A DNA stretch of 64,000 bases from Mycolicibacterium hodleri (GTDB lineage Bacteria > Actinomycetota > Actinomycetes > Mycobacteriales > Mycobacteriaceae): assembly GCF_006439015.1 (NCBI RefSeq), contig NZ_RCZG01000001.1, forward strand, positions 682,001 to 746,000. The letters are read 5' to 3'. Shown here in pieces: positions 9,230 through 19,630 of this stretch. The notes beneath the pieces were generated by a model. The model did no database searches, was not told the origin of the DNA, and saw only the letters and a program-made list of their open reading frames with translations. A program made the translations under genes and the position numbers. The first letter of the stretch is position 1; every line of letters begins with the position of its first letter.

Positions 9230-10321
9230 TCACACGGCGGGCAGTAGCTCGGGAGTGATGATCTGCAAGCTGCTACTACCGTCGGGGTTGCTGCCGGTGA
9301 CCACGACTCCGCCCGAGCGGGGATCGACGGCAACGGAATTGCTCTGCTGAACCGTGGGTAGGTCTCCGAGCGTCCGAGGCTTCGTCGGGTCACTGAGGTC
9401 GACGACTCGCATGACGTTCGACGCTGTCAGGGTGATGAAGAGGCGCTTCCGGGTGGCGTCGTAGGCGAGGCCATAGGGGTTGCCCGGAGCGTCGATCTTG
9501 GCCACTTGCGTGACCTGAGGATCGATGCGTTCGATCAGGACAGCGCCACCGTCTGTGTCGGCGAAGGCGGCCAGCTGATCGGTCAACCCGATCGCGTGGG
9601 TCAGCTTCACTCCGACCGGAGCTTGGGCGACCTGCTGGCGGGTGGTGCCGTCATAGACCCACACCCCGTTTCCTTGCACGTCCGCCACTGCAGCGTAATT
9701 GCCCACGGCCGCAACCCCTCCCGGCTGAAACGGGCCAGCGGGAAGCGAACCGACGACACCGCCGTCGCGCACGAACACCACGCCTCCGCCCAGCTCGTTG
9801 GTCGCCACCACCGTGCCGCTGGAGGTGCGCACGGCGTCGTGGGGTTGGCGGCCGACACCCGTTGCCGTCGACAGCACCTTTCCGTCGGCGAGTGATACCT
9901 CCAAGAGCTCGTTGGTCTGCTCCAGTGGCACGATGACCGGACCGTCGGGCCCGGCCATCTGAAGGTGACGGGCCGCCCCGGTGGTGGGGATCGTCTGGCG
10001 GACCGCGCCGGTGGTGGCGTCGAAGAGCTCGACGCCGTCGGGACCACGCACCGCGACGGCCCCGACGCCCGACGTACCGATCACGATGCCCTCCGGCGCG
10101 TTGCCGATCGGCACCACCGTCCCGACCGGCGTGACGGACGGTGGCGCAGCCCGCCCCGGCTCGGCTGCGGGGGCGTGGGTCGGAGTGAAGCCGGGCGCGG
10201 TCGAACTCGGCGGAGGAACGCTGCTCGAAGGGGATGCGCTTGGGGCCCCCGCGCCGCCACTACATCCGACGAGAGCAGCGGCGAGCACGCTAGCAAAGCT
10301 GATGGCCAGACAGGTACGCAT
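9230..10321 (-). CDS. Secreted lipoprotein with beta-propeller (YVTN/NHL-like) repeats
   Basis: 363 residues. A signal peptide ends in the lipobox LVGC with Cys20, so the mature protein is probably anchored to the outer face of the membrane. A Ser/Pro/Thr-rich linker (about 26-60) precedes a body of repeated blades with phrases such as VVPIGNAPEGIVIG, GRQPHDAVRTSSG and GNPYGLAYDATRKRLFI, typical of 40-45-residue propeller repeats. The function is unknown; such proteins bind partners or substrates at the envelope. GAGG sits four bases before the ATG. Confidence 0.75.
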   Translation of the reverse strand: MRTCLAISFASVLAAALVGCSGGAGAPSASPSSSVPPPSSTAPGFTPTHAPAAEPGRAAPPSVTPVGTVVPIGNAPEGIVIGTSGVGAVAVRGPDGVELFDATTGAVRQTIPTTGAARHLQMAGPDGPVIVPLEQTNELLEVSLADGKVLSTATGVGRQPHDAVRTSSGTVVATNELGGGVVFVRDGGVVGSLPAGPFQPGGVAAVGNYAAVADVQGNGVWVYDGTTRQQVAQAPVGVKLTHAIGLTDQLAAFADTDGGAVLIERIDPQVTQVAKIDAPGNPYGLAYDATRKRLFITLTASNVMRVVDLSDPTKPRTLGDLPTVQQSNSVAVDPRSGGVVVTGSNPDGSSSLQIITPELLPAV

Positions 10322-10590
10322 GCCTCATCTTTGCCCACGTTCGGGCCAGGTCAATCGAACAGATCGGTGACGTCCTACGATGCGTCACCTGACGGCGTCG
10401 TCTGCCAACGCTTTTCGGCGCCCGGCGATCTTCCAGTAGCTGACGGCATGCGGGTGAGGAATCCGCGGCGACTGCGCGCCGTCTCTTGGGCTCGTGGGTA
10501 GGGGTGCACCTGCCCATCTGAACAGCTAGACAGGCGATCGCGCACCGCATAGTGTCGAACCACATCACTTCCGAGGCGTTTGGAGAGCAT

Positions 10591-11697
10591 GTGGTCGCCA
10601 GCACGGCATCGGAATCCCCGGCTGATTCTCGCGTCTCGCGACCCCTGGACCGCGCCGATTGGACGTCGATCGCCGGCATGGGCGCCGTCGTCCTCTTTCT
10701 GCATCTCTTCGGGTGGGGTGTGCTGGTGTTCGGGGTCGCCCCGGAACACATCACGCTGGGGTCTACCGGTGTCTTCGGCGTCGGACTTGGTCTGACTGCC
10801 TACCTACTGGGCGTGCGGCACGCCTTCGACGCCGATCACATCGCGGTGATCGACAACACGACCCGCAAGCTGGTCGGCGAGGGCAAGCGATCGCTGTCGG
10901 CCGGATTCTGGTTCTCGCTGGGGCATTCCAGCGTCGTGTTCGGGTTGGCCTTCTTGCTGGCGCTCGGCGTCAAGGCACTCGTCGGGCCGGTCCAGGACGA
11001 GAACTCGTCGATGCTGCAGACGCTCGGTCTGATCGGCTCACTGGTTGCGGGGACGTTCCTCATCCTGATCGGGCTGACGAACCTGTTCGCGGTGGTTGGC
11101 ATCGCCAAGGTATTCCGCGAGATGCGGACCGGCAACTTCGACGAAGCCGAACTGGAGCGCCAGTTGAACAGCCGTGGCTTCTTGGCCAGGTTGCTCGGTC
11201 GGGTGATGCGCCGGGTCAGCAAGCCGTGGCACCTGTATCCGGTGGGTCTGCTGATGGGGCTTGGGTTCGACACCGCGACCCAGGTGGCGCTATTGGTGCT
11301 GGCGGCAGGCACGGCTGCGTTCACACTGCCCTGGTATGCCATCCTGGTACTGCCCGTGTTGTTCGCGGCGGGCATGAGCCTGTTCGACGCCGCCGACGGC
11401 ATCTTCATGGCCCGGGCCTACGGCTGGGCGTTCCTCAAGCCGATCCGGAAGGTGTACTACAACCTGACGATCACCGTGCTGTCGGTGTTCGTTGCGCTGA
11501 TCATCGGCGCGATCGTGCTGATCGGCCTCCTCGTCGACCGCCTCGGGATCGAGTCCGGACCGTTGGCCTTCATCGGTTCCGCCGACCTCGAATTCGTCGG
11601 CTTCACCATCGTCGGGTTGTTCGTGGTGGTCTGGTTGGTCGCGCTCGCGGTCTGGCGCTTTGGCCGCATCGAGGAGCGCTGGGACACCTCGGCCTGA
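10591..11697 (+). CDS. nicT: NiCoT-family nickel/cobalt permease
   Basis: 368 residues, about eight membrane helices, with the NiCoT signature HAFDADH (residues 77-83) that binds the metal. It is the match of Rv2856 NicT. I choose GTG 10591, which has GGAG five bases upstream, over the GTG 39 bases earlier, which has none. Nickel imported here could serve the HypA/HypB-dependent enzyme implied at the far end of the window, or urease; neither enzyme is encoded in the window. The long cytoplasmic loop after helix 4 is charged. Confidence 0.9.
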   Translation: MVASTASESPADSRVSRPLDRADWTSIAGMGAVVLFLHLFGWGVLVFGVAPEHITLGSTGVFGVGLGLTAYLLGVRHAFDADHIAVIDNTTRKLVGEGKRSLSAGFWFSLGHSSVVFGLAFLLALGVKALVGPVQDENSSMLQTLGLIGSLVAGTFLILIGLTNLFAVVGIAKVFREMRTGNFDEAELERQLNSRGFLARLLGRVMRRVSKPWHLYPVGLLMGLGFDTATQVALLVLAAGTAAFTLPWYAILVLPVLFAAGMSLFDAADGIFMARAYGWAFLKPIRKVYYNLTITVLSVFVALIIGAIVLIGLLVDRLGIESGPLAFIGSADLEFVGFTIVGLFVVVWLVALAVWRFGRIEERWDTSA

Positions 11698-11711
11698 GCC
11701 GATCGACGCCA

Positions 11712-12506
11712 TCAAGCGAACGGAGAGGGCCCCGCGAAGTCGCCAATCTGGCTGGTGTGGCTGATGAGGCCTTCGCCCTCGGTCCACAGATGCAGCATGC
11801 ACGCTCGCGGTCCGTCGTGACTCGCCGGTGGGGCCGAGGCCGCAAGCCTCAGGTCGATCTCCGTCGCCGTACTGGGGCAGGCGCAGATGACGGTGCGAGC
11901 CCACCGTCTCGACATGGACCTGTGAACGTGCCCGCACAGGACGACGTCGACGTTGTTGAATCGCTCGACGACGGCGCGCAGGGAATCGCCGTCGAAGTAG
12001 CGGTATTCGTCCATGTACGGAATGCCGCAGACGAAGGGCGGGTGGTGGAGCATGATCAGCGTCGGCTTGGTCGTGTCCTGCGAGAGCATGACGTCAAGCC
12101 ACTCAAGACCGGCGTCGTCGAGGTGTCCGTGGTGTGAGCCGGGCACGGTGGAGTCCAGACCGATGATCCGCACGGGATGCTCGTCGACGCAGTAGTGCAG
12201 CGGTCCACGTGCAGGCAGGTAGCTGTGGTCGGCAAACGCTGCGCGCAGGTTCTCGCGGTCGTCGTGGTTGCCTGGAATCACCAGAAAGGGAATCGGAAGG
12301 CGGGCAAGGATTTCCCGGAGTGCGTCGTACTCCGCCGGCTGGCCATGGTCGACCAGATCCCCGCTGAACAGCACCAGATCCGGACGGCGATCAAAGGTGA
12401 GGAGGTGCTCGACGGCCTCGACCAATCTGCCGTTGGAGTCCACAACACCTTGGTAGAGAACACCTTTGGGACGGACATGCAGATCCGACAGGTGCGCTAT
12501 GAGCAT
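11712..12506 (-). CDS. Class III cyclic-nucleotide phosphodiesterase-like metallophosphoesterase (CpdA/Icc group)
   Basis: 264 residues with all five metallophosphoesterase motifs: SDLH (residues 7-10), SGDLVDHG, GNHDD, LHHPP and GHVHR. These ligate a dinuclear metal centre. The length and motif spacing resemble Rv0805-type cAMP phosphodiesterases. It starts 12 bases after mycothione reductase on the same strand and is probably the last gene of that transcript. Substrate preference (2',3' or 3',5' cyclic nucleotides, or other phosphoesters) cannot be told from the sequence. Confidence 0.82.
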   Translation of the reverse strand: MLIAHLSDLHVRPKGVLYQGVVDSNGRLVEAVEHLLTFDRRPDLVLFSGDLVDHGQPAEYDALREILARLPIPFLVIPGNHDDRENLRAAFADHSYLPARGPLHYCVDEHPVRIIGLDSTVPGSHHGHLDDAGLEWLDVMLSQDTTKPTLIMLHHPPFVCGIPYMDEYRYFDGDSLRAVVERFNNVDVVLCGHVHRSMSRRWARTVICACPSTATEIDLRLAASAPPASHDGPRACMLHLWTEGEGLISHTSQIGDFAGPSPFA

Positions 12507-12518
12507 CGCCGGAATCCG

Positions 12519-13916
12519 CTAGACCAATCCCAAGAGTGCGTTCTCGATGACCTCCGGGAGCGCCGGGTGGATCCAATACTGGTTCTCGGCAACCTCTCTG
12601 GCGGTCTGGCCGAAGCTCATCGCCTGGATGATCGGCTGGATGATCGACGACGCCTGATGGCCCATGACGTGGGCACCGAGGATCTTGCCCGTCGCACGGT
12701 CACCGATCAGCTTCGCGATGCCGTGCTCGTCCTCCATTGCCCAGCCGTACGCGGTGTCACCGTACTTTTGCACCTTGGTCACCACGTCGAATCCGGCGTT
12801 GCGCGCTTCGTCCTCGGTCATGCCCACCATGGCGATCTGAGGATCGGTGAATACCGCCGACGGGACGAAGCGATGGTCGGAGGCGCGCATGGACTCGGTG
12901 TCATCCCAGTCGACGAGCAGGTTGTGCCGCACGACGCGCATCTCGTGGTTGGCGACGTGCTTGAGTTGATAGGCCGATGACACGTCGCCGAGTGCGAAGA
13001 TCCCACGCGCCGTAGTGCGTTGATAGTCATCGACGACTACCAGACCGTCGTCGTCGACGTCTACCCCGGCGAGGTCGGCGTCGAGCCGATCTCCGTTCGG
13101 CACCCGGCCGGTGGCCACCAGGAGCATGTCGGCCGCGATCGTCGCGCCGTCGTCGAGCTCGAGCACGCACCGCGCGCCATCCTGATGAGCGCCGACGACG
13201 TTCTGATGGGTGTGGAGGTCCCACTTCTGCGCGGCGAGGTCGGTGAACGGGTAACAGATCGAGTCGTCGCAGTGCGTCAGCAGGCCGGCCCCGCGAACGA
13301 CGATGGTGACGCGTACGCCGAGCGCCGAGAACACGTGCGCGAACTCCGCGGCTACGAAACCGCCACCGACGATCACCAGATGCTGCGGGAGCTCCGGTAT
13401 CCGCATGACGGTGTCGCTCGTCTCGTACTCGACGCCGCTATCGGCGATCGCCGGGGGAATGCGAATGCGCGAGCCGGCCGCGATGACCACCTTGTCGGCG
13501 GTGAACTCGTCACCCCCATCGGTACGCAACGTGTACCGCCCGTCGCGCTGGGTGGGCCCGAACCTGGTGTGGCTGGCATACACTCGCACGTTGGGCAGGC
13601 TGCGCTTGTACAGTTCACCGCCCGCGGCGATCGGGTCAATGCGTCGCGCGAACACCCGATCGACGATGTCGGGCCAGTGAACCTTGTCCAGCGTCGAGTC
13701 GATGCCGTAGCGCGAGCTCGCCCTGATGACCTCGGCCACCTCGGCTGCGTAGACGAACATCTTGGTCGGGATGCAGCCGACGTTGAGGCAGGTTCCCCCG
13801 AAGGTGTGCTCTTCGCAGATCGCGATCCGCATGTCGCCGTACCGGGCATCGACCCCGGTGTCCGGGATGCTGTTGCCCGAACCCGTTCCGATGATCGCCA
13901 GGTCGAAGTGTTCCAT
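12519..13916 (-). CDS. mtr: Mycothione reductase
   Basis: 465 residues of the pyridine-nucleotide disulfide oxidoreductase family. FAD-binding IIGTGSGNS is at the N-terminus; the redox pair Cys43/Cys48 is in GGTCLNVGCIP; the NADPH site is in VIVGGGFVAAEFAHVF; a second FAD motif reads GIFALGDVS; and the catalytic His-Glu pair is in HPALPEVIE near the C-terminus. It reduces mycothiol disulfide with NADPH, the actinobacterial counterpart of glutathione reductase. It is four bases downstream of the hydrolase gene (GGAG eight bases before ATG) and is equivalent to Rv2855. Confidence 0.95.
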   Translation of the reverse strand: MEHFDLAIIGTGSGNSIPDTGVDARYGDMRIAICEEHTFGGTCLNVGCIPTKMFVYAAEVAEVIRASSRYGIDSTLDKVHWPDIVDRVFARRIDPIAAGGELYKRSLPNVRVYASHTRFGPTQRDGRYTLRTDGGDEFTADKVVIAAGSRIRIPPAIADSGVEYETSDTVMRIPELPQHLVIVGGGFVAAEFAHVFSALGVRVTIVVRGAGLLTHCDDSICYPFTDLAAQKWDLHTHQNVVGAHQDGARCVLELDDGATIAADMLLVATGRVPNGDRLDADLAGVDVDDDGLVVVDDYQRTTARGIFALGDVSSAYQLKHVANHEMRVVRHNLLVDWDDTESMRASDHRFVPSAVFTDPQIAMVGMTEDEARNAGFDVVTKVQKYGDTAYGWAMEDEHGIAKLIGDRATGKILGAHVMGHQASSIIQPIIQAMSFGQTAREVAENQYWIHPALPEVIENALLGLV

Positions 13917-13920
13917 GTGG

Positions 13921-14961
13921 CTAGCTCCGTCCGGAATTGGTTGTTGCGCCCCGGGATTCAGAGCTCAAGTAGTGGTCGAGCCAGCGACCCAACTCACGGT
14001 ACGCGGCTGCGCGTGGCTCGGCCAGTGAGAGGAACACGTCGTGTTTGGCGTCGGTGATCGGTGCGATGGTCTGACGGTCTCCGACACAACCCGCCCAGCG
14101 GGCGATCTGCTTGACGTCGAGTACCGCGTCACCACGGTGGATGGCCTCGGGGTTGGGCGTCTCGGCCACGCTGTGGTCCGACCGCAGCAGCAGGTTGGGC
14201 ACTCCGACGTCCAGACCTCGGTGCAGCTTCGCCTGGCCACGTCGAATGGCGTTGATCCAGCCGAACGTGACGGGGAACCCGCCGAGCGGCTTCAACTCGA
14301 GGTCGTAGTCGAATTCACCGGCGTAGTCCCGGTGCAGGCTGGTGCCGTAACCGCCGAGGGTGGGCTTGCGAATCACCTGCAGCTTGCGAAATCGGGCCAG
14401 TGCGATGAGCGCCGCCGAGGTGGGCGCGGTGCGCAGGATTGCCGGTCCGTGCAGGTCGAAGAAGGGGCTGTTGAGCACCAGCGCGCCGATCTGCGACGCC
14501 GCCCCGCGCCTGCGAAGTCGATCCAGCCAGAGGGCGGCGATCAACCCGCCCGCGGAGTGGCCGTATACGCACACCTTGACCGGTTGACCACCTCCGTTGT
14601 CTGCCGTGATGACGTCGAGCGCGCGATCAAGTTCGGCGTCGTAGCGGGTCAGATCGGTGGTGAAGTGCGGCGTCTGCCCCTCTCGGCGCGATCGGCCGCA
14701 CTTGTGCAGATCGAGCGCATAAAAGGTGAACCCGCGATCGGCGAAGTGATCTGCGAGCTCCTTGTTGAAGAAGTAGTCGGTGTAACCGTGCAGCGCCAAC
14801 ACCGCGTGCCTGCCGCGGTCGGCGTCGCCACGTCGCACCAGGGTGGCGACGAGATCGCCCTCACCGTGCGGATCGGGGCCGAGCGGCAGGGTTAGCTGCC
14901 AATAGCCCGGCAGAACGTCGGGTTCCCAGGTGGGCTCCCCAATGGGTTCCCTCGGTGTCAC
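13921..14961 (-). CDS. Alpha/beta-hydrolase (serine hydrolase, lysophospholipase-like)
   Basis: 346 residues. The nucleophile elbow is GHSAGG; LHGYTDYFF supplies the oxyanion region and the C-terminal DAKHDVFLS probably supplies the catalytic His. It resembles monoglyceride lipase/lysophospholipase proteins and matches Rv2854. It is the first gene of a minus-strand unit with mtr and the phosphoesterase. The GTG start lies six bases after a TAGAGT -10 box. The substrate is unknown. Confidence 0.83.
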   Translation of the reverse strand: MTPREPIGEPTWEPDVLPGYWQLTLPLGPDPHGEGDLVATLVRRGDADRGRHAVLALHGYTDYFFNKELADHFADRGFTFYALDLHKCGRSRREGQTPHFTTDLTRYDAELDRALDVITADNGGGQPVKVCVYGHSAGGLIAALWLDRLRRRGAASQIGALVLNSPFFDLHGPAILRTAPTSAALIALARFRKLQVIRKPTLGGYGTSLHRDYAGEFDYDLELKPLGGFPVTFGWINAIRRGQAKLHRGLDVGVPNLLLRSDHSVAETPNPEAIHRGDAVLDVKQIARWAGCVGDRQTIAPITDAKHDVFLSLAEPRAAAYRELGRWLDHYLSSESRGATTNSGRS

Positions 14962-14967
14962 GTCCTC

Positions 14968-14973
14968 ACTCTA
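14968..14973 (-). promoter_or_regulatory. -10 box (TAGAGT) for the hydrolase-mtr unit
   Basis: TAGAGT on the minus strand, six bases before GTG 14961, implies a leaderless transcript for the three-gene unit. Confidence 0.5.
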
Positions 14974-15106
14974 TGCGGCCGGGCCGTTCCTCACTGCGGT
15001 GCGGGACGGTTGTCGGCCGACCAAATGACCGCGAAGCTGACGGGATAACCTGGTACTCCTGCACGCGCGATTAGCGGGTGCGCGACCACGAAGGGTCAAG
15101 GATCAG

Positions 15107-16612
15107 GTGTCTGAGGTAGCTAAGACCGACGTCGTGCTGGTTGGGGCGGGCATCATGAGTGCCACGCTGGCCACTCTGTTGAAGCTGATGGAGCCCGACT
15201 GGTCCATCACGCTGATCGAGCGGCTCGACGGGGCCGCCGCCGAGAGCAGCGATCCGTGGAACAACGCCGGGACTGGGCACTCCGCATTGTGTGAGTTGAA
15301 TTACACCCCCCAGCGCGCCGACGGCACCGTCGAGATCGCCAAGGCCGTGACCGTCAACGAGCAGTTCCAGGTGTCGCGGCAGTTCTGGGCGCACGCCGTG
15401 GAGAGCGGTGTCCTGCCCGACGTAAGGAGCTTCCTCAACCCCATCCCGCACGTGAGCTTCGTGCACGGGGCCGACCACCGCGACTACCTCAAGAACCGCC
15501 GCGAGGCGCTGGTGCAGAACCCGCTGTTCGCGTCGATGGAGTACATCGACGACCCGGCCGAGTTCGCCCGCCGGCTGCCGCTCATGGCGGCGAAACGCGA
15601 CTTCTCCGAACCCGTCGCGCTGAATTGGACCCAGGACGGCACAGACGTCGACTTCGGTTCGCTGACACGACAGCTCATGGGGTACGCCGTGCAGCGTGGC
15701 ATGACGACGCTGTTCGGACACGACGTGCGCGACCTGAGCAAGGAGTCCGACGGAAGCTGGACCCTGAAGGTCACCAACCGACGCACCCGGCACAAGCGCA
15801 AGATCAACGCGAAGTTCGTTTTCGTGGGCGCAGGTGGAGGCGCTTTGCCACTGCTGCAGAAGTCGGGCATCAAGGAGGCCAAGGGCTTTGGCGGCTTTCC
15901 CGTCGGTGGTCAGTGGCTGCGCACCGGGAATGCGGTGCTGGCGGCTCAACACCAAGCCAAGGTGTACGGCGCGCCTCCGCTGGGTGCCCCGCCGATGTCC
16001 GTGCCGCACTTGGACGCCCGCGTCATCAACGGTCGGTCGTGGCTACTCTTCGGCCCATTCGCCGGTTGGTCGCCGAAGTTCCTCAAGCAGGGCAAGGTCA
16101 CCGATCTGCCCTTCTCGGTAAAGCCGAACAACCTCGGCTCGATGCTCGGCGTCGGTTTGACCGAGATGAGTCTGGTCAAGTATCTGGTTGGCCAGCTGTT
16201 ATTGAGCGAGGCCGACCGGGTCGACTCGCTGCGTGAATTCGCTCCCAGCGCAGTCGATTCCGATTGGGAACTGGATATTGCGGGTCAGCGGGTCCAGGTT
16301 ATCCGGCGCAAGGGCGCAGGTGGAGTGCTCGAATTCGGCACCACGGTGCTCGCCGCAGACGACGGCAGCATTGCCGGTCTGCTGGGCGCATCGCCTGGAG
16401 CCTCGACGGCCGTCCCCGCGATGCTCGACGTCTTGGAGCGCTGCTTCCCCGATCGCTTCCCGGGGTGGCAGCCCAAGCTCAAGGAGATGGTCCCGTCCTT
16501 CGGCACCAGCCTTTCGAACGAGCCACAGCTTTTCAAGGAAGTCTGGGACTGGGGCACGCGGGTGCTCAAGCTCGACGCCAAGGCCACGGACGTGCCCCCG
16601 GTCACCGTATGA
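15107..16612 (+). CDS. mqo: Malate:quinone oxidoreductase
   Basis: 501 residues, full length for FAD-dependent membrane-associated malate:quinone oxidoreductase. It begins with the FAD motif [16 protein letters not shown] and has the family's [26 protein letters not shown] segment near residues 46-67. It oxidises malate to oxaloacetate and passes electrons to menaquinone, bypassing NAD-dependent malate dehydrogenase. GTG 15107 is preceded by AAGGATCAG. A TAACCT -10-like box at 15046-15051 is a possible promoter. It matches Rv2852c. Confidence 0.93.
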   Translation: MSEVAKTDVVLVGAGIMSATLATLLKLMEPDWSITLIERLDGAAAESSDPWNNAGTGHSALCELNYTPQRADGTVEIAKAVTVNEQFQVSRQFWAHAVESGVLPDVRSFLNPIPHVSFVHGADHRDYLKNRREALVQNPLFASMEYIDDPAEFARRLPLMAAKRDFSEPVALNWTQDGTDVDFGSLTRQLMGYAVQRGMTTLFGHDVRDLSKESDGSWTLKVTNRRTRHKRKINAKFVFVGAGGGALPLLQKSGIKEAKGFGGFPVGGQWLRTGNAVLAAQHQAKVYGAPPLGAPPMSVPHLDARVINGRSWLLFGPFAGWSPKFLKQGKVTDLPFSVKPNNLGSMLGVGLTEMSLVKYLVGQLLLSEADRVDSLREFAPSAVDSDWELDIAGQRVQVIRRKGAGGVLEFGTTVLAADDGSIAGLLGASPGASTAVPAMLDVLERCFPDRFPGWQPKLKEMVPSFGTSLSNEPQLFKEVWDWGTRVLKLDAKATDVPPVTV

Positions 16613-16622
16613 CAGTCGCACC

Positions 16623-17087
16623 GTGACGATCTCGCCCCGTCGAAGCTGGGCCAAGGATCTGGACGCCGCAACGCTCTACGAGTTGTTGAAGCTTCGGGTG
16701 GAGGTCTTCGTCGTCGAACAGGCAACCCCCTATCCCGAGCTGGACGGACGGGACCTGCTCGCCGAGACACGGCACTTCTGGCTTGAAGACGCCGACAAGG
16801 TCATCTCGACGCTGCGACTCATGGAGGAACATCCCGCCGGTGAGAAGGTCTTTCGCATCGGACGGGTGTGCACCAAGCGCAGCGAGCGCGGTCACGGCCA
16901 TACCAACCGGCTCATGCAGGCTGCGCTCGCCGAGGTCGGTGACGACCCCTGCCGCATCGACGCTCAGACCTACCTCGAGGAGATGTACGCCAAACACGGC
17001 TTCGTGCGAGACGGCGAGGAGTTCCTCGACGACGGCATTCCGCACATCCCCATGCTGCGGCGCAGCGGACCTCCCGGCGCGGGCTGA
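16623..17087 (+). CDS. GNAT acetyltransferase, ElaA-like
   Basis: 154 residues. The N-terminal pattern LYELLKLRVEVFVVEQ followed by PYPELDGRDL matches the ElaA branch of GNAT acetyltransferases, and VCTKRSERGHGHTNRL is the acetyl-CoA pyrophosphate loop. The open frame runs far upstream inside mqo, but homology begins at GTG 16623, ten bases after the mqo stop. It matches Rv2851c. The acceptor substrate is unknown. It is probably cotranscribed with mqo and the chelatase-like gene. Confidence 0.82.
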   Translation: MTISPRRSWAKDLDAATLYELLKLRVEVFVVEQATPYPELDGRDLLAETRHFWLEDADKVISTLRLMEEHPAGEKVFRIGRVCTKRSERGHGHTNRLMQAALAEVGDDPCRIDAQTYLEEMYAKHGFVRDGEEFLDDGIPHIPMLRRSGPPGAG

Positions 17088-17093
17088 GGCGTC

Positions 17094-18992
17094 GTGACGT
17101 CCTCTGTTCCCACTTCTGCTTCGACGCCCTACCCGTTCTCAGCGCTCGTCGGGCAGGACCAGTTGCGACTGGCGCTGATTCTGTGCGCGGTGCGACCCGA
17201 GATCGGCGGCGTGCTGATCCGCGGCGAGAAGGGCACCGCGAAGTCCACGGCGGTCCGGGCGCTGGCTCAAGTGCTGGCAGCGGTGGACGAAGGTGCCCGC
17301 CTCGTCGAACTGCCCATCGGCGCCACCGAGGACAGGGTCGTGGGATCGCTGGATCTTCAGCGGGTGCTACGCGACGGCGAGCACGCGTTCTCGCCGGGGC
17401 TTCTGGCCCGCGCCCACGGCGGCGTCCTCTACGTCGACGAGGTCAACCTGTTGCACGACCACCTGGTCGACGTCCTTCTCGACGCGGCGGCGATGGGCCG
17501 CGTGCACGTCGAGCGCGACGGTGTCTCACATAGTCACGAGGCCCGGTTCATGCTCGTGGGCACCATGAACCCCGAAGAGGGTGAACTGCGTCCGCAACTG
17601 CTGGACCGGTTCGGCCTCACGGTCGACGTCCATGCGTCCCGTGACGTCGACACCCGCGTAGAGGTGATCCGGCGGCGGATGGACTTCGAAGCCGATCCGG
17701 ACGGTTTCGCGGCGCGGTACTCCGAGGACGACTCCGACCTTTCCCGCCGGATCGTGCTCGCGCGCGCCATGGTCGCGGCAGTAGTGCTGCCGGACAACGA
17801 ATTACGCCGGATCGCGGCCCTGTGTGCAGCGTTCGACGTCGACGGTATGCGCGCTGACCTGGTGGTGGCCCGCACCGCCGTGGCGCACGCCGCCTGGCGC
17901 GGAGCCAATCGGGTGGAGGAGCAGGACGTCCGCGTCGCTGCGGAACTCGCCCTGCCGCACCGTCGCCGTCGCGACCCGTTCGACGACCAGGGCCTCGACT
18001 CCGACCAGCTGGACGACGCCATGAGCCAGGCCGGAGAGGCTGCCGGCGAGTCGGAGCCGGATCCGGAGCCGGATCCGCCGGGCGGCGGGAACGGCGCGCC
18101 GGAAGCCTCCTCGGAAGCTCCCGAAGCTGCGAATGGGGCTACCCCGCAGCGGAAATCACCGTCGTCCGAGCCGCGTCCAAATGGCTTGCCCGCGAAGACG
18201 TTCCGAGCCAAGGCGCTGGTCGTTCCCGGGGTCGGGGAAGGTGCTCCAGGCCGACGCTCGCGGGCGAGGAATCGAACCGGAACGCCCGTGTCGGCCACGG
18301 AGGATCCAACGGTCGGTCACGGCCTACACGTATTCGCTACCCTGCTCGCCGCTGCCGAGCGGCAGACCGGGTCGGGACGACCGAGGCTCGGTCCGAGCGA
18401 TCTCCGTCGTGCCATTCGCGAAGGCAGGGAAGGCAATCTGGTCATCTTCCTGGTCGATGCGTCGGGGTCGATGGCGGCCCGTGACCGCATGTCGGCAGTC
18501 GGCGGGGCAACGCTGTCGCTGCTGCGAGATGCCTACCAACGCCGGGACAAGGTTGCCGTCGTCACCTTCCGTGGACAGCAGGCACAGGTGCTCCTTCCGC
18601 CGACGTCGTCGGTGCACATCGCCAGTCGGCGTCTCGCACGTTTCGACACCGGCGGCAAGACGCCGTTGGCGCAGGGGCTGCTCGCAGCCAGGGACCTCGT
18701 CGTCCGTGAGAAGGCGCGTGACCGGGCGCGGCGCAGCCTGGTGGTCGTTCTCACCGACGGCAGGGCGACCGGCGGCCCCGATCCGCTGGGGCGCACGCGA
18801 ACGGCGGCGGCGATGCTCGTTGCCGAGGGTGCAGCCGCTGTCGTGGTCGACTGCGAAACCTCCTATGTCCGACTCGGTTTGGCCGAGGTACTGGCCACCC
18901 AGCTGGGCGCGCCTGCGGTGCGGCTGGCGCACCTTCGGGCCGACGGACTGACCCGCGTGGTCACGTCGTACTCCGATGGACGCGCCGCGTGA
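17094..18992 (+). CDS. Magnesium-chelatase-like ATPase with VWA domain (ChlI/ChlD fusion)
   Basis: 632 residues. The N-terminal AAA+ module of BchI type has Walker [10 protein letters not shown] (residues 44-52), VDEVNLL and [18 protein letters not shown]. An acidic Pro/Glu linker (about 315-360) leads to a C-terminal VWA domain with the MIDAS motif DASGS near residue 453. The layout corresponds to Rv2850c. It lies directly before cobO, and such I/D proteins often work with CobN-type cobaltochelatase, so a role in cobalt insertion is likely but not shown; no CobN is in the window. Confidence 0.87.
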   Translation: MTSSVPTSASTPYPFSALVGQDQLRLALILCAVRPEIGGVLIRGEKGTAKSTAVRALAQVLAAVDEGARLVELPIGATEDRVVGSLDLQRVLRDGEHAFSPGLLARAHGGVLYVDEVNLLHDHLVDVLLDAAAMGRVHVERDGVSHSHEARFMLVGTMNPEEGELRPQLLDRFGLTVDVHASRDVDTRVEVIRRRMDFEADPDGFAARYSEDDSDLSRRIVLARAMVAAVVLPDNELRRIAALCAAFDVDGMRADLVVARTAVAHAAWRGANRVEEQDVRVAAELALPHRRRRDPFDDQGLDSDQLDDAMSQAGEAAGESEPDPEPDPPGGGNGAPEASSEAPEAANGATPQRKSPSSEPRPNGLPAKTFRAKALVVPGVGEGAPGRRSRARNRTGTPVSATEDPTVGHGLHVFATLLAAAERQTGSGRPRLGPSDLRRAIREGREGNLVIFLVDASGSMAARDRMSAVGGATLSLLRDAYQRRDKVAVVTFRGQQAQVLLPPTSSVHIASRRLARFDTGGKTPLAQGLLAARDLVVREKARDRARRSLVVVLTDGRATGGPDPLGRTRTAAAMLVAEGAAAVVVDCETSYVRLGLAEVLATQLGAPAVRLAHLRADGLTRVVTSYSDGRAA

Positions 18993-19011
18993 GCCGGGAC
19001 GGAGGTATCCG

Positions 19012-19626
19012 ATGCCCCAGGGCCAACCGCTGACCGTCCCGGCTGACGGCTTGACGACGAAGGCACGTCGCAATGCTCCCGTGCTGGCGGTCCACACCGG
19101 TCCGGGAAAGGGGAAGTCCACCGCCGCCTTCGGGATGGCGTTGCGCGCCTGGAACCAGGGCTTCGACGTCGCGGTGTTCCAGTTCGTCAAGAGTGCGAAG
19201 TGGAAGGTGGGTGAGGAGTCGGCTTTTCGTGAACTGGGCCGCATGCACGACGAGCATGGCATCGGCGGGTCGGTGGAGTGGCACAAGATGGGCTCGGGCT
19301 GGTCATGGACCAGGAAGCCGGGATCGGACGTCGATCACGCCGCAGCCGCGGCCGACGGCTGGGCGGAGATCTCGCGCAGGTTGTCCGAGCAGCGCCACGA
19401 CTTCTACGTCCTCGACGAGTTCACCTATCCGCTGAAGTGGGGCTGGGTCGACACCGTTGAGGTAGTCGAGGCCCTGGTGGCCCGGCCCGGCAGGCAACAC
19501 GTCGTCATCACCGGCCGCGACGCACCGCCAGGTCTGATCGACGCCGCCGACCTGGTGACCGAGATGACCAAGGTGAAGCACCCCATGGATGCCGGTCGCA
19601 AGGGGCAGCGGGGGATCGAATGGTGA
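19012..19626 (+). CDS. cobO: Cob(I)yrinic acid a,c-diamide adenosyltransferase
   Basis: 204 residues of CobO/BtuR type. The P-loop is GPGKGKST, followed by AFGMALRAWN; the ATP-binding FQFVKSAKWKVGEE and YVLDEFTYPLKWGWV segments are conserved. It transfers the adenosyl group from ATP to the corrin cobalt. I choose ATG 19012 (MPQG), with GGAGG seven bases upstream, rather than the earlier in-frame ATG 18976 that overlaps the previous gene; the M. tuberculosis protein also begins MPQG. It matches Rv2849c. Confidence 0.93.
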   Translation: MPQGQPLTVPADGLTTKARRNAPVLAVHTGPGKGKSTAAFGMALRAWNQGFDVAVFQFVKSAKWKVGEESAFRELGRMHDEHGIGGSVEWHKMGSGWSWTRKPGSDVDHAAAAADGWAEISRRLSEQRHDFYVLDEFTYPLKWGWVDTVEVVEALVARPGRQHVVITGRDAPPGLIDAADLVTEMTKVKHPMDAGRKGQRGIEW

Positions 19627-19630
19627 GCCC

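Noticed and set aside
16233..16622. In-frame extension of the acetyltransferase into mqo
   Set aside because: The extension lies wholly inside mqo in another frame, and acetyltransferase homology begins only at 16623.
15001..17093. Cobalamin riboswitch for the cobO-cobB-cysG run
   Set aside because: Genes are packed from mqo onward and no B12-box-like structured leader is seen.
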